Below are positions 1-8,356 of a stretch of 64,000 nucleotides of DNA, piece by piece; positions within the stretch are counted from its first letter, which is position 1; every line of letters starts with the position of its first letter. The notes beneath the pieces were generated by a model. The model had not been told where the DNA came from. It saw nothing but the letters and a program-made list of their open reading frames with translations, and ran no database searches. The position numbers and the translations under genes were made by a program. The stretch is from Nitrospiraceae bacterium (lineage in GTDB: Bacteria > Nitrospirota > Nitrospiria > Nitrospirales > Nitrospiraceae): assembly GCA_013140715.1 (NCBI GenBank), contig JABFSG010000062.1, positions 1 through 64,000 of the forward strand, written 5' to 3'.

Positions 1-1452
1 GAGAACCCCCGGGCCCTGGAAGCTCGTCAGTTGCGCGATACCTATCACTACTTCGGGTGCAAGCCAGGTTTTCCGACTTTCCGCTACGACATCATCGATG
101 CCGTCAAAGACCCCGAAGGCCCATTCCTCTGCCTGCCGAAGATTTTCGACCTTCGCTCCGACATCACGACGAAGGCGCTCGCCGAATCCGGCTGGGCAGT
201 CGTCGTCAGCGAGCAGGAGGAGAGTTTCAAAATCCAGGATTTAGAAAAGAAGATTTTCACGCCCACTCGCAACCGCCTCATGTGCGAAGCTTTTCTCAAG
301 GAAGCTCAGAAAGATCCAGCGGGAGCCATCGGCAAATCTATTGTCTTCGCGGTAAATCAGACACATGCGACGAATCTCACGAAGATCTTCAACGAGCTGC
401 AACCCGGCATTGCTTTGACAATCACATCACGCATCCCCGAGGCGTCGGTGCTGGCGAAGGAATTCCGTGACGGCAAACGCACCGAGCGCATCGCGGTATC
501 CGTGGACATGCTCTCCACCGGCTACAACTGCCGCGACCTGCTTAACATCGGCCTCTTTCGCCCCGTGTTCTCTCCGACCGAATACATTCAGATCAAAGGA
601 CGAGGCACTCGCCTCTTTACCTTTACCATCGGCCACACTGCCTATGAAAAGTCCTGCTTCTTTCTTTTAGACTTCTGCGCCGTCGCGGAATACTTCGAGG
701 AGCAATACGATTATTCGGTGCCGTTGAAGATTCCGCGTGAAAAGAAGCCCTCCATTGCAACCGATTCCTATGCGCAGGGCGATGGCGGTAACAGTGTGGC
801 CGCAGAAGGCCAGCCGGAATTTCCTTCACGGGACAAACCACCGCGAACAATTCCAACGTGGGAAGGCATAGACACCCTCGTCAGCCTAGAAGTCCGTATC
901 GTCGGGCCCAATGGCGAGAAGGTGGACATCATGACCTTCCGTGGCGGATATGAACGCGACATCAAGGAGTTCGTTGAGAAGACGCCAGCACTCAAAACAG
1001 CCGTTGAAGCCGAGGACGACGACGCCATCGAAACCATCCTCAACGAACGGTTCTACCATCGTCCGGAAATGTATTACTCACCGGACAAGCTCATCGTTTC
1101 CTACGGCGTACCGGCGACCACACCGGCCTTCGTCTACAATGCACTCGGTCGCAAGCCGTTGCCGACGCGTGAAGCGATTATTACCGACACGGTCGATTCC
1201 ATCGCCGCCCGCTTCAATCTCCGCTACAGCGAACAGAAATGGGTGGATGCCACCGCGCAACTCCTGGCCGAAGATCCGGCAGCACTACGGCGCTTCATGG
1301 CCGGAGACATGACGCTTTTCACTGCAAGCCAGTTCAACCAGCTAGGCGGTGTTTCCGCACTCGCTCGTTTTGCGGATCGGGAGCAGGTATTCGAATCCTT
1401 ACGTCAATCCACACTTGTACGGCAATCGTTGGTCGCAGCATCACTCTCTTGA
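1..1452 (+). CDS. hsdR: Type I restriction enzyme R subunit, C-terminal part (cut by window edge)
   Basis: The reading frame is open from base 1, so the gene begins upstream and only about the last 483 residues are visible. HsdR is the ATP-dependent translocase and nuclease subunit of a type I restriction complex. The visible part holds the end of the second helicase lobe, with a motif VI-like QIKGRGTRLF near base 590. It then has an EcoEI-type R C-terminal region that would contact the methylase. hsdM follows after about 20 bp. The nuclease and Walker motifs lie outside the window, so whether the enzyme is intact cannot be judged. Confidence 0.93.
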   Translation, partial: ENPRALEARQLRDTYHYFGCKPGFPTFRYDIIDAVKDPEGPFLCLPKIFDLRSDITTKALAESGWAVVVSEQEESFKIQDLEKKIFTPTRNRLMCEAFLKEAQKDPAGAIGKSIVFAVNQTHATNLTKIFNELQPGIALTITSRIPEASVLAKEFRDGKRTERIAVSVDMLSTGYNCRDLLNIGLFRPVFSPTEYIQIKGRGTRLFTFTIGHTAYEKSCFFLLDFCAVAEYFEEQYDYSVPLKIPREKKPSIATDSYAQGDGGNSVAAEGQPEFPSRDKPPRTIPTWEGIDTLVSLEVRIVGPNGEKVDIMTFRGGYERDIKEFVEKTPALKTAVEAEDDDAIETILNERFYHRPEMYYSPDKLIVSYGVPATTPAFVYNALGRKPLPTREAIITDTVDSIAARFNLRYSEQKWVDATAQLLAEDPAALRRFMAGDMTLFTASQFNQLGGVSALARFADREQVFESLRQSTLVRQSLVAASLS

Positions 1453-1471
1453 ACATTCGATAGGAACATCC

Positions 1472-3007
1472 ATGCGCAAGCCTCCCACACAGCCAGATTC
1501 CGTCGTCGCTCAGGCCCTCGCCACGCCATCGAATTTCTTCTCTTCTGGCCTGCGGCAAAAGGTCGATCAGCTCATGAACATTCTCTGGGCGGGCGGCGTG
1601 AACAATCCGATGGATTCCATCGAGCAGATTTCCTATCTGCTGTTCCTACGCCTGCTGACGGAGAAGGATAATGTCCTGGCCAGTCTCGACAAAAAATACA
1701 CCTGTATCTTCTCCGGCAAATGGGCGCGCTACGCCTGGGGTAACTTCGTCACGCTGACCGGCGACAACCTCTTCAACGCGGTCCGTGACGCCATCGAAAA
1801 GCTGTACGAGCTTCCCAGCCTGACTGAAACCGGCAAGCTCCTCTTCAGCCGCGCCACCCTCAAAATCTACGACCGCCCCACCCTCCGCGCCGTCGTCCAA
1901 GCCATCCATGACATGGACTTGTCCGCCCACGATGGCCATGACCTCAAGGGCGACATGTACGAGTATCTCTTGAGCAAGCTGTCGGCCTCCGGCACCAACG
2001 GCCAGTTCCGGACGCCGCGCCACATCATCGACCTCATGGTGGCACTCGTGAATCCGCAGCCGAATCAGCGCATCTGCGATCCAGCCTGCGGCACGGCCGG
2101 CTTTCTCATTTCAGCCTTCACTCACATATTGCGTCAGCACACCAAACCCGCTGATTTGAAGCGAGGCCTCGTGGATGGTGGGTTACTCAAGGCCGCGCAA
2201 TGGAAGTTCCTCGAAGAGCATGCCTTCACCGGCTTCGACAACGACGCCAACATGGTGAAAATCGCCATCCTCAACCTCTACCTGCACCAGCTGGAAAAGG
2301 CGCACGTCTCCATGCTGAACCCGCTCACCACCGGCTTCGGCGGCGCGTATCCAGGCCAGCGGTTTGATGTCATCCTCGCCAACCCGCCGTTTGCCGGAAA
2401 GGTACAGGACGAAAGCATTCTGTCTGATCTCAACTACAAGCTAAACACCCGCGCGACGGAACTGCTGTTCCTCAAATGGTTCATCGATCATCTCGCACCC
2501 GGCGGACGAGCTGGTGTCATCGTCCCCAACGGAGTGCTCTTTGGCTCGACCAACGCGGCGACGAGTTTGCGAGAACTACTCTTGACCGAATGCGATCTGC
2601 AAGCCGTCATCAGCTTACCCAGCGGCGTGTTCAAACCCTACTCCGGCGTCGGCACCGCCGCGTTGATTTTTCAAAAGACAAAGCCGACGCAGTCGGTCTG
2701 GTTCTACGACCTGACCGCAGACGGCTACAGCCTCGATGACAAACGCACGCTGATTGATGCCAACGATATTCCCGACATACTCGCCAAATGGCCGAACCGC
2801 GAGGAAGGTCCGAACAGCTACCGCGTACCGATTGAGAAGATTCGCGAGAACGACTGGAGCCTTGCCGCGGGTCGTTACAAGCCCGTCACGGTCGAAACCG
2901 CCAACCACGACTCACCAAAAGAAGTTCTCAGCGAGGTACTCAAGTTGGAAAACGAAATCATCCGTCGAGGGAACACGCTGCTTACGCAAATCAGCGGGAA
3001 GAAATGA
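1472..3007 (+). CDS. hsdM: Type I restriction-modification DNA methylase (M subunit)
   Basis: 511 residues, the usual length for HsdM. It transfers a methyl group from S-adenosylmethionine to adenine N6 in the HsdM2S complex. An N-terminal helical domain (about 15-150) precedes the methylase domain. Motif I DPACGTAGFL starts at residue 203 and catalytic motif IV NPPF at residue 304. The frame is open further upstream, but the ATG at 1472 is preceded by AGGAAC and avoids a long overlap with hsdR. Its last codon overlaps the hsdS start (ATGA), which indicates translational coupling. Confidence 0.95.
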   Translation: MRKPPTQPDSVVAQALATPSNFFSSGLRQKVDQLMNILWAGGVNNPMDSIEQISYLLFLRLLTEKDNVLASLDKKYTCIFSGKWARYAWGNFVTLTGDNLFNAVRDAIEKLYELPSLTETGKLLFSRATLKIYDRPTLRAVVQAIHDMDLSAHDGHDLKGDMYEYLLSKLSASGTNGQFRTPRHIIDLMVALVNPQPNQRICDPACGTAGFLISAFTHILRQHTKPADLKRGLVDGGLLKAAQWKFLEEHAFTGFDNDANMVKIAILNLYLHQLEKAHVSMLNPLTTGFGGAYPGQRFDVILANPPFAGKVQDESILSDLNYKLNTRATELLFLKWFIDHLAPGGRAGVIVPNGVLFGSTNAATSLRELLLTECDLQAVISLPSGVFKPYSGVGTAALIFQKTKPTQSVWFYDLTADGYSLDDKRTLIDANDIPDILAKWPNREEGPNSYRVPIEKIRENDWSLAAGRYKPVTVETANHDSPKEVLSEVLKLENEIIRRGNTLLTQISGKK

Positions 3008-4143
3008 AGTGGCCGACTGTCAAACTCAAGTCCGTGACCTCCAAGGTGGGGAGTGGAGCCACACCAAAAGGCGGCGAGGCAGTTTATAAAAACTCGGGCG
3101 TTCCCCTGATTCGCTCGATGAATGTTCATTTCGATGGCTTTCGACGTAATGGCCTCGTTTACATCGACGAAGACGAAGCGTCTTTGCTCAACTATGTTGA
3201 AATTCAGAGCGACGACGTTTTGTTTAATATTACCGGCGCTTCGATTGGCAGGGTTACGACTGCACCAGCCGACATGGCCGGTGCGCGTGTGAATCAGCAC
3301 GTTTGCATTCTTCGTCCGACTGACAAATTGATGCCCCGATTCCTTTCCTACTACATGCGTTCACCTGAGCAGCAGGTTTTGGTGGGGAGCAACCAGATTG
3401 GTGGAACTCGGCAGGCTGTCACCAAAGAGATGCTGTTGAATTGGGACATCCAACTGCCGCCGCTGGTGGAACAAGAGCGGATTGTGAAGCAGCTGGACGA
3501 AGCGGACGAGTTGCGGAAGCTGCGTGCCCAAGCCGACCGCTGCACCGTCAACCTCATCCCCGCACTATTCCACGACATGTTCGGCGATCCAGATAGGAAT
3601 TCAAAAGGCTGGCCGATGAAGCCGTTTGGTGATCTGGTCAGCAATCAAGACGGTAGACGCAAGCCGGTCAAAGCTTCCGACAGAGCAGCGCTAAAGGGCG
3701 AGTATCCTTATTACGGAGCGAGCGGAATCATCGACTATATTGAGGAATACTTGTTCGACGAAACCGCACTCTTGATTGGCGAGGACGGCGCGAACCTGTT
3801 GGCCCGCTCGACGCCGATTGCGTTCTTGGCGCACGGCAAGTACTGGGTCAACAACCACGCACACGTCGTCACCGACAACGGCAAGGCTGACTTGAATTAC
3901 CTCTGCGCAGCTCTGAATCTCCGCGACTTGACAGAGTACGTTACGGGCAGCGCACAGCCAAAACTGAATCAGGCAAACATGAACCGGATGCCGATTCCCG
4001 TTCCACCGCTCCCGCTGCAAAAGGAGTTCTCCTCTCGCGTGTCCGAAATTCGCGCCCTGCAAGGCGAGCAAACCGCCAGCCACCGCCGCTTGGATGACCT
4101 CTTTAAGTCAATGCTCCACCGCGCTTTCCAAGGGGAACTGTGA
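3004..4143 (+). CDS. hsdS: Type I restriction-modification specificity subunit
   Basis: 379 residues. HsdS chooses the DNA target for both methylation and restriction. The protein has the expected two halves: a first target-recognition domain (about 1-150), a conserved helical spacer containing LPPLVEQERIVKQLDEADEL, a second recognition domain (about 200-335), and a second helical repeat containing LPPLPLQKEF at the C-terminus. The recognition sequence cannot be predicted from this. The start overlaps the hsdM stop by 4 bp, and the next gene starts directly after its stop codon. Confidence 0.94.
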   Translation: MKWPTVKLKSVTSKVGSGATPKGGEAVYKNSGVPLIRSMNVHFDGFRRNGLVYIDEDEASLLNYVEIQSDDVLFNITGASIGRVTTAPADMAGARVNQHVCILRPTDKLMPRFLSYYMRSPEQQVLVGSNQIGGTRQAVTKEMLLNWDIQLPPLVEQERIVKQLDEADELRKLRAQADRCTVNLIPALFHDMFGDPDRNSKGWPMKPFGDLVSNQDGRRKPVKASDRAALKGEYPYYGASGIIDYIEEYLFDETALLIGEDGANLLARSTPIAFLAHGKYWVNNHAHVVTDNGKADLNYLCAALNLRDLTEYVTGSAQPKLNQANMNRMPIPVPPLPLQKEFSSRVSEIRALQGEQTASHRRLDDLFKSMLHRAFQGEL

Positions 4144-5193
4144 ATGACATCCTCTGCACCCTCGTGCCTGAGCGAATCGGCCCTAACGATCCTAAGAAAT
4201 ATGTTTGCCGCCACTCAATCTAGCAAGAAAGGGGTGGAAGTCGCGTTCTATCGTGCTAGTCATGAAGATCAGCGGGGCCTTTTAGACGACCTTGAACGGA
4301 AAGGGTATCTCCGAAAGGACCATTCGCAACGGTACTGGGTTTCCCTCAGTGGATTGGCAGAAATAGGAGCGCAGAGCAAGCCCATTTTTGCGTGGTGCGA
4401 TAGGTTATTCACCATTCTGAGAAAGCGCTACAGATCACACCCCCAGACAGCAATTACTGTTTCTCAATTGTCCAAACAGGCAAAATTGTCCCTTCCCAAC
4501 ACTGCACTGTGCTTGTGGTACATGGTCGAAGCATCATGCTGGGGATATAGCGGTGACTTTGAGGTGGAGGGTGCGCATATCAATTCTGCGGAGTCGATCC
4601 TTGACTACAGAACTTTCCATGACGTTGTCGAAGAGGCAAAAAGCAATCGAGCGATGCGTGAGAGAAATGACTTCAGATATTCTGTAGGTATGGAGAAAGC
4701 AGGGCGTCAGTTTGATTTTCTGAACCAGACATTGACCCCTTCTGATGCAACTGCTTCAGCGATTCTTTCACGTATCGATGCTGGGCATGTGAGCGATGCT
4801 TGGCAGAAAGCTCTCGATCGTCGCGCGGTCGATCCTGAAGGAACGATCACCGTTGCACGCTCCCTTTTGGAAACGGTCTGCAAGTTTATCCTCGACGAAG
4901 AGCACGTGACGTACTCAGACACAATGGATCTCCCTGGTCTGTATCAGCTCACAGCGAATAAACTAAGACTCGCGCCTAGCCAGCACACTGAACAGATCTT
5001 TAAGCGGGTTCTTGGAAGTTGTCAGAACGTCGTGGAAGGCCTTGGGTCTCTACGGAATAAACTGAGTGACTCACATGGGAAGAGCAAGCATGCTGTGAAG
5101 CCTGCTGCTCGCCATGCGGAACTGGCAGTCAATCTTGCAGGCACAATGGCCACGTTTCTTATCGCAACCTGGGAGGCAAGAAAAGAACCATGA
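4144..5193 (+). CDS. Abortive-infection family protein with HEPN-type C-terminus (Abi_C-like)
   Basis: 349 residues, starting immediately after the hsdS stop, so it is almost certainly co-transcribed with the restriction system. The C-terminal ~130 residues have the Abi_C pattern: SLLETVCKFILDE, a DLPGLYQL stretch, then SLRNKLSDSHG near the end. R304 and H311 form an R-x6-H motif, which in HEPN proteins marks a metal-independent RNase centre. The N-terminal part looks like winged-helix DNA-binding segments but I cannot assign it firmly. Likely role (inference): a back-up RNA-cleaving suicide module guarding, or guarded by, the restriction system. Confidence 0.8.
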   Translation: MTSSAPSCLSESALTILRNMFAATQSSKKGVEVAFYRASHEDQRGLLDDLERKGYLRKDHSQRYWVSLSGLAEIGAQSKPIFAWCDRLFTILRKRYRSHPQTAITVSQLSKQAKLSLPNTALCLWYMVEASCWGYSGDFEVEGAHINSAESILDYRTFHDVVEEAKSNRAMRERNDFRYSVGMEKAGRQFDFLNQTLTPSDATASAILSRIDAGHVSDAWQKALDRRAVDPEGTITVARSLLETVCKFILDEEHVTYSDTMDLPGLYQLTANKLRLAPSQHTEQIFKRVLGSCQNVVEGLGSLRNKLSDSHGKSKHAVKPAARHAELAVNLAGTMATFLIATWEARKEP

Positions 5194-5309
5194 CGAGTGT
5201 TGTGCTGCAGGGTCATTGCTTGACCGTGCACTTCACGCCCTCGCCAGACCGTCGTTCACTGTGCGTTTCGAGAAAAATCGTGACTCGCTCGCAAGAAGAG
5301 GGCGTGGAC

Positions 5310-5759
5310 TTATTGAAAGAGCAGCGAGACTGAGCCGTCCTTTGCGACTTTCGCGATAAACGGTTTCGTGTGGTGCTTCAAAAACCTGGTGATGCGAGGG
5401 AGTGCCTTGACGAAGATCTGAGCCATTTCTTCGCCTTGCAGATCGCCTGATGTCAGGATAAATGCCGCGACGCCCGCCTTCATGAGCGCCAACCGTTCCA
5501 CGTGTCGATACCGAATGCGATGGTCTTTGGTCAGGACAATCCATCCGCGCTGCCCGGCCTCGGCAAGCCAGTCTTCGTCCTTGGCATTGGGTGGAAAGAG
5601 ATCGTCATGGATGTGAAGTGTGGCTCCGGCCTGACTGAGCGCTGTGGCGACACGGTTCTTCCCCAGAGAACGATCGAGGAAGAAGACCGGCGCTTCAGGC
5701 GGCTTCGACGGAGAGTTCGCACCTGATGGCTTCTTCAATTTCGAGCCGCCGGCGTCCAT
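5310..5759 (-). CDS. PIN-like toxin (DUF5615/VapC45-like)
   Basis: About 149 residues from the ATG at 5759; another ATG lies at 5777. A PIN-like fold is suggested by FFLDRSLG near the N-terminus, the acidic DEDW stretch and VLTKDHRIRYR, which match the spaced acidic residues of small Mut7-C/PIN-like nucleases. The gene overlaps the 3' end of the upstream DUF433 gene by 65 bp or more in another frame, so the start is uncertain and no clear ribosome site is visible. The pairing with DUF433 is typical of a VapBC-like toxin-antitoxin unit; the toxin would cut RNA. Confidence 0.72.
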   Translation of the reverse strand: MDAGGSKLKKPSGANSPSKPPEAPVFFLDRSLGKNRVATALSQAGATLHIHDDLFPPNAKDEDWLAEAGQRGWIVLTKDHRIRYRHVERLALMKAGVAAFILTSGDLQGEEMAQIFVKALPRITRFLKHHTKPFIAKVAKDGSVSLLFQ

Positions 5760-6414
5760 AATCGTTTGCCAAGTCATCCATGGATTCGCCGGCCTTATAA
5801 CGTTCCGCGATCACAGCTGTTGGAATGCCAGTACCTGCCAGCACAGGCCGCCCAAAGGATATTTGTGGATCAATAACGACGGCCCTGGGTTCTTCTTGGA
5901 GGTCGCGTTTCCTCGTGAAGGGGTACAGCCTAACGGGTATGCCTTTGAGGTCTCTCTCAATGCGATGGAGGTGCGCCTGAAGAACCTCGTGGATGGCCAA
6001 TTGTCCTTCCTGAGAGATGTTGATCAATTGGCTGAATTTCTTGATGAAGAGATTCAGTCCATCCGTGACGAACTCTTGATCGGCCAACGGGTGCCGTGAA
6101 GGAAATTGTTTCGTGAGGTAGCTCACCGCAGTCCTGACTTTCTCTAGCGGGATATCATGCTTGCGGCGGATGGCATCCAGAACATGGATTTCTACAAGGT
6201 TCATAAAGGAGAGCAACTTCATGTCTGGATCGGGCACATGGATGATTGGCCTGGAGAAGCGCATGCCGGTGTTGCTGCTATAGTGCCGGCCCGAGACCCA
6301 ATCCCGGATGGTCGTGCGCGGAATGCGCAGATAATGCGCGGCTTCCATGACGCCATAGGAAGGAACTTCTCGTATATCAAAGGGTTTCTCGAATGCTGTG
6401 ACCTTCTGTTTCAT
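5695..6414 (-). CDS. DUF433 antitoxin with N-terminal MerR-like helix-turn-helix
   Basis: 239 residues. Residues ~18-42 (GVMEAAHYLRIPRTTIRDWV) look like a MerR-type winged helix. The C-terminal ~60 residues carry the DUF433 signature (VIDPQISFGRPVLAGTGIP, then the Y-K-A-G-ES region). DUF433 proteins are the usual partners of small PIN-like toxins, and the toxin gene follows with an overlap. Expected role: binds the toxin and represses its own promoter. The middle ~100 residues are unassigned, making it longer than the minimal DUF433 antitoxin. Confidence 0.78.
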   Translation of the reverse strand: MKQKVTAFEKPFDIREVPSYGVMEAAHYLRIPRTTIRDWVSGRHYSSNTGMRFSRPIIHVPDPDMKLLSFMNLVEIHVLDAIRRKHDIPLEKVRTAVSYLTKQFPSRHPLADQEFVTDGLNLFIKKFSQLINISQEGQLAIHEVLQAHLHRIERDLKGIPVRLYPFTRKRDLQEEPRAVVIDPQISFGRPVLAGTGIPTAVIAERYKAGESMDDLANDYGRRRLEIEEAIRCELSVEAA

Positions 6415-6650
6415 ACGGTTGGCACTCTATCGCTCTCTTCGTTACCGGTCAAGTAGCGGAAGTGGAAAGAGTACGTTGATCCCGCCTCGCTTGCTCGTTA
6501 TCTCTTCATGGATGGGGGCTGATTGATCTTTCACTGCGCGCGACTTTTTTACCCGCCCACTGACACGCCGAGACGTGTCATGACCCAAGCGAGGGCCTTT
6601 CGATTCCCAATACCTCTGTTTAGGGGAGTGGCCAAGGCTGCCCTTTACTG

Positions 6651-6754
6651 CGCGCATCGAACGAGCACAGTTTCACCGCGCGCGTTCTGCGAGCAAGAAG
6701 GGCACCTGGCTACTCCCATCCCCCCTTCGGAGTCCGCGCGTTGCGCGAGCACAG
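6651..6754. repeat. Three imperfect copies of a 20-bp GC-rich repeat
   Basis: Copies of a CGCGCGTTCTGCGAGCACAG-like sequence lie at 6651-6670, 6679-6698 and 6735-6754. They sit in the 420-bp non-coding stretch between the DUF433 gene and the truncated secreted-protein gene. Otherwise I see nothing coding in 6415-6837. The spacing is irregular and too short for a CRISPR. The function is unknown. Confidence 0.5.
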
Positions 6755-6837
6755 AAGATCATCAGGCTCCATCCCCTTCTCTGTTCCGGAGCACAGGACC
6801 AATGTGGGTGGCAGTCCACTTTTGTTGGAGGCTCGCC

Positions 6838-7017
6838 ATGCGGGTTGCCGTCCTCACTCTTCTGTCGCTGCTCTTCTTAGTTGCACCTGCGCTTGTCGAA
6901 CCAGGCTTCTCTAAGAAGTACGAGCGCGACTACAACATCCTCAATCCAGCCAGTCGCTATACACCGGATAACTCACTGATATTCATAGGCCTCTCGATTA
7001 TTCTTTGCCGAATTTGA
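6838..7017 (+). pseudogene. Stump of a secreted repeat protein
   Basis: 59 residues. The ATG at 6838 has a good ribosome site (TTGGAGG) and is followed by a convincing signal peptide (MRVAVLTLLSLLFLVAPALV) and a mature start PGFSKKYERDYN. The segment N-P-A-S-R-Y-T-P-D-N looks like the first unit of a tandem repeat of the N-P-x-x-x-Y-x-P-x-N kind. The frame then runs into unrelated residues and stops. I read it as the 5' remnant of a longer exported repeat protein whose repeats have been lost. The original function is not known. Confidence 0.5.
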
Positions 7018-7028
7018 CCGAGGCCACA

Positions 7029-7065
7029 CGTTATATCAAGTAGGGGCCATGAAATTGATATAACG
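7029..7065. repeat. Perfect 11-bp inverted repeat
   Basis: CGTTATATCAA at 7029-7039 is matched by TTGATATAACG at 7055-7065, with a 15-nt loop. It lies just after the truncated gene stop and upstream of the dyad repeat at 7173. There is no T-run after it, so it is a poor intrinsic terminator. It could be a recombination scar or an operator. Confidence 0.5.
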
Positions 7066-7172
7066 CAGGCGGTATGTCAAATGATAGGAGCCGTCTGCAG
7101 CACCTCACGCATCTTTGTGTGATGGTATGGTCCTGTATTGCTTTGCCGTGGAAACCTGCCACCGGTTGTTTG

Positions 7173-7294
7173 CAGGCTGCTCAAAAAGGCGTTCAGCAAG
7201 GCCGCAGGGAGCGCGAATTGCGAGGCGTACTTATTGAAGTACGTTGAGCGATTCGCGCGACTGAGAACGAAGCTGGGGGCCTTTTTCGGCAGCT
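7173..7294. repeat. Dyad repeat family, copy 1 (inside 3' end of bioB)
   Basis: Outer arms GGCTGCTCAAAAAGGC and GCCTTTTTCGGCAGC are imperfect inverted copies. An inner dyad GTACTTATTGAAGTAC lies near the middle. The same layout recurs at 42881-43006 and 49451-49565, with a half copy at 10920-10959. This copy overlaps the last 64 bases of bioB and provides its stop codon. Confidence 0.8.
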
Positions 7295-8274
7295 GTTTGG
7301 TAGTCCACTTCGATCTTGAAGCCGAGGTCTTCGATCATGCCCCAGACTTCTGGAGCCGGTTGGCCTGGTGTTGTAAGGTAGCCGTTGACGAAGATAGAGT
7401 CGGCTGGATAGAGGGCTAACGGTTGGAGACTGCGCAGGTTGTGTTCGCGGCCTCCGGCAATGCGAAGTTCGGTGCGCGGGTGGAGGAAACGGAAGAGGCA
7501 GAGGACTTTCAGACAGCGTTGCGGTGTGAGATTGTCGCAGTTCTCTAACGGCGTGCCTGTCGCTGGATGGAGCATGTTCAGTGGGATCGAATCCGGTCTG
7601 ACTTCGCGGAGCGCCATGGCGAGGTCGATGAGATCTTCGTCCTTTTCACCCATGCCGACAATCCCACCGGAGCAGATCTCCAATCCTGCAGCGCGAGCGC
7701 TCCGGATAGTGCTGAGCCGGTCTTGAAAGGTATGGGTGGTGCAAATTTCGGTGTGAAAGGCTTCGCTCGTATTCAAGTTGTGGTTTACTCGATCGACTCC
7801 TGCCGTCTTCAGTCGCTTGGCCTGTTGTTCGTTCATGAGGCCCAGTGAACAGCAAATCTGAATCGGAATCTCCTGCTTGATCGAGCGCACGGCTCCGGCG
7901 ATTTCGTCGATTTCCCGATCCAAGGGGCTTCGACCGCTGATGACGATGCAATAGCGTTGGGCCTTCGAGGCCGCTGCCTGTCGGGCGCCGTCCATCATCT
8001 GTTGCTGAGACACGAGATTATAGCGTTCGATGGGAGCGGTGGAAGTCGCAGACTGTGAACAGTAGTGGCAATCCTCCTGGCAGGCTCCACTCTTGGCGTT
8101 CTGCAACATCTGGAGCCTGACGGTCTTGCCGAAATAGTGGGATCGAACGGTGAAGGCTGCTTGGAGGAGTCCCAGTAACTGCTCATCCGGGCTCTCGAGT
8201 ACGGCCAGGCACTCGCTTCGTGTCAGCGTCTCATCGCGCAAAGCTTTGGTAGCGAAGTCCTGATAGTCGACCAT
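7231..8274 (-). CDS. bioB: Biotin synthase
   Basis: 347 residues. Radical-SAM enzyme that inserts sulfur into dethiobiotin. The SAM-cluster motif appears as CQEDCHYC at about residues 64-71. The family marks QICCSLG, NHNLNTSE, LNMLHPATGTPL and IAGGREHN are all present. The ATG at 8274 starts at the usual distance before the cluster motif. It is the last gene of the rplU-to-bioB minus-strand run. Oddity: the last ~21 residues (after EVDYQ) and the stop are encoded by an inserted dyad repeat, so the natural C-terminus has been replaced. Confidence 0.95.
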   Translation of the reverse strand: MVDYQDFATKALRDETLTRSECLAVLESPDEQLLGLLQAAFTVRSHYFGKTVRLQMLQNAKSGACQEDCHYCSQSATSTAPIERYNLVSQQQMMDGARQAAASKAQRYCIVISGRSPLDREIDEIAGAVRSIKQEIPIQICCSLGLMNEQQAKRLKTAGVDRVNHNLNTSEAFHTEICTTHTFQDRLSTIRSARAAGLEICSGGIVGMGEKDEDLIDLAMALREVRPDSIPLNMLHPATGTPLENCDNLTPQRCLKVLCLFRFLHPRTELRIAGGREHNLRSLQPLALYPADSIFVNGYLTTPGQPAPEVWGMIEDLGFKIEVDYQTAAEKGPQLRSQSRESLNVLQ

Positions 8275-8356
8275 GGATACTCCATCATCTGTTGAAGTTC
8301 ATTGACTGCGATGCGGGTGGTTGCACTCGCGTGAGGCAGCCAGGCTGGCCGAAAAC

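Noticed and set aside
6651-6754. Mini CRISPR array
   Set aside because: Repeats are imperfect, spacers are 8 and 36 bp, and no cas gene is present.
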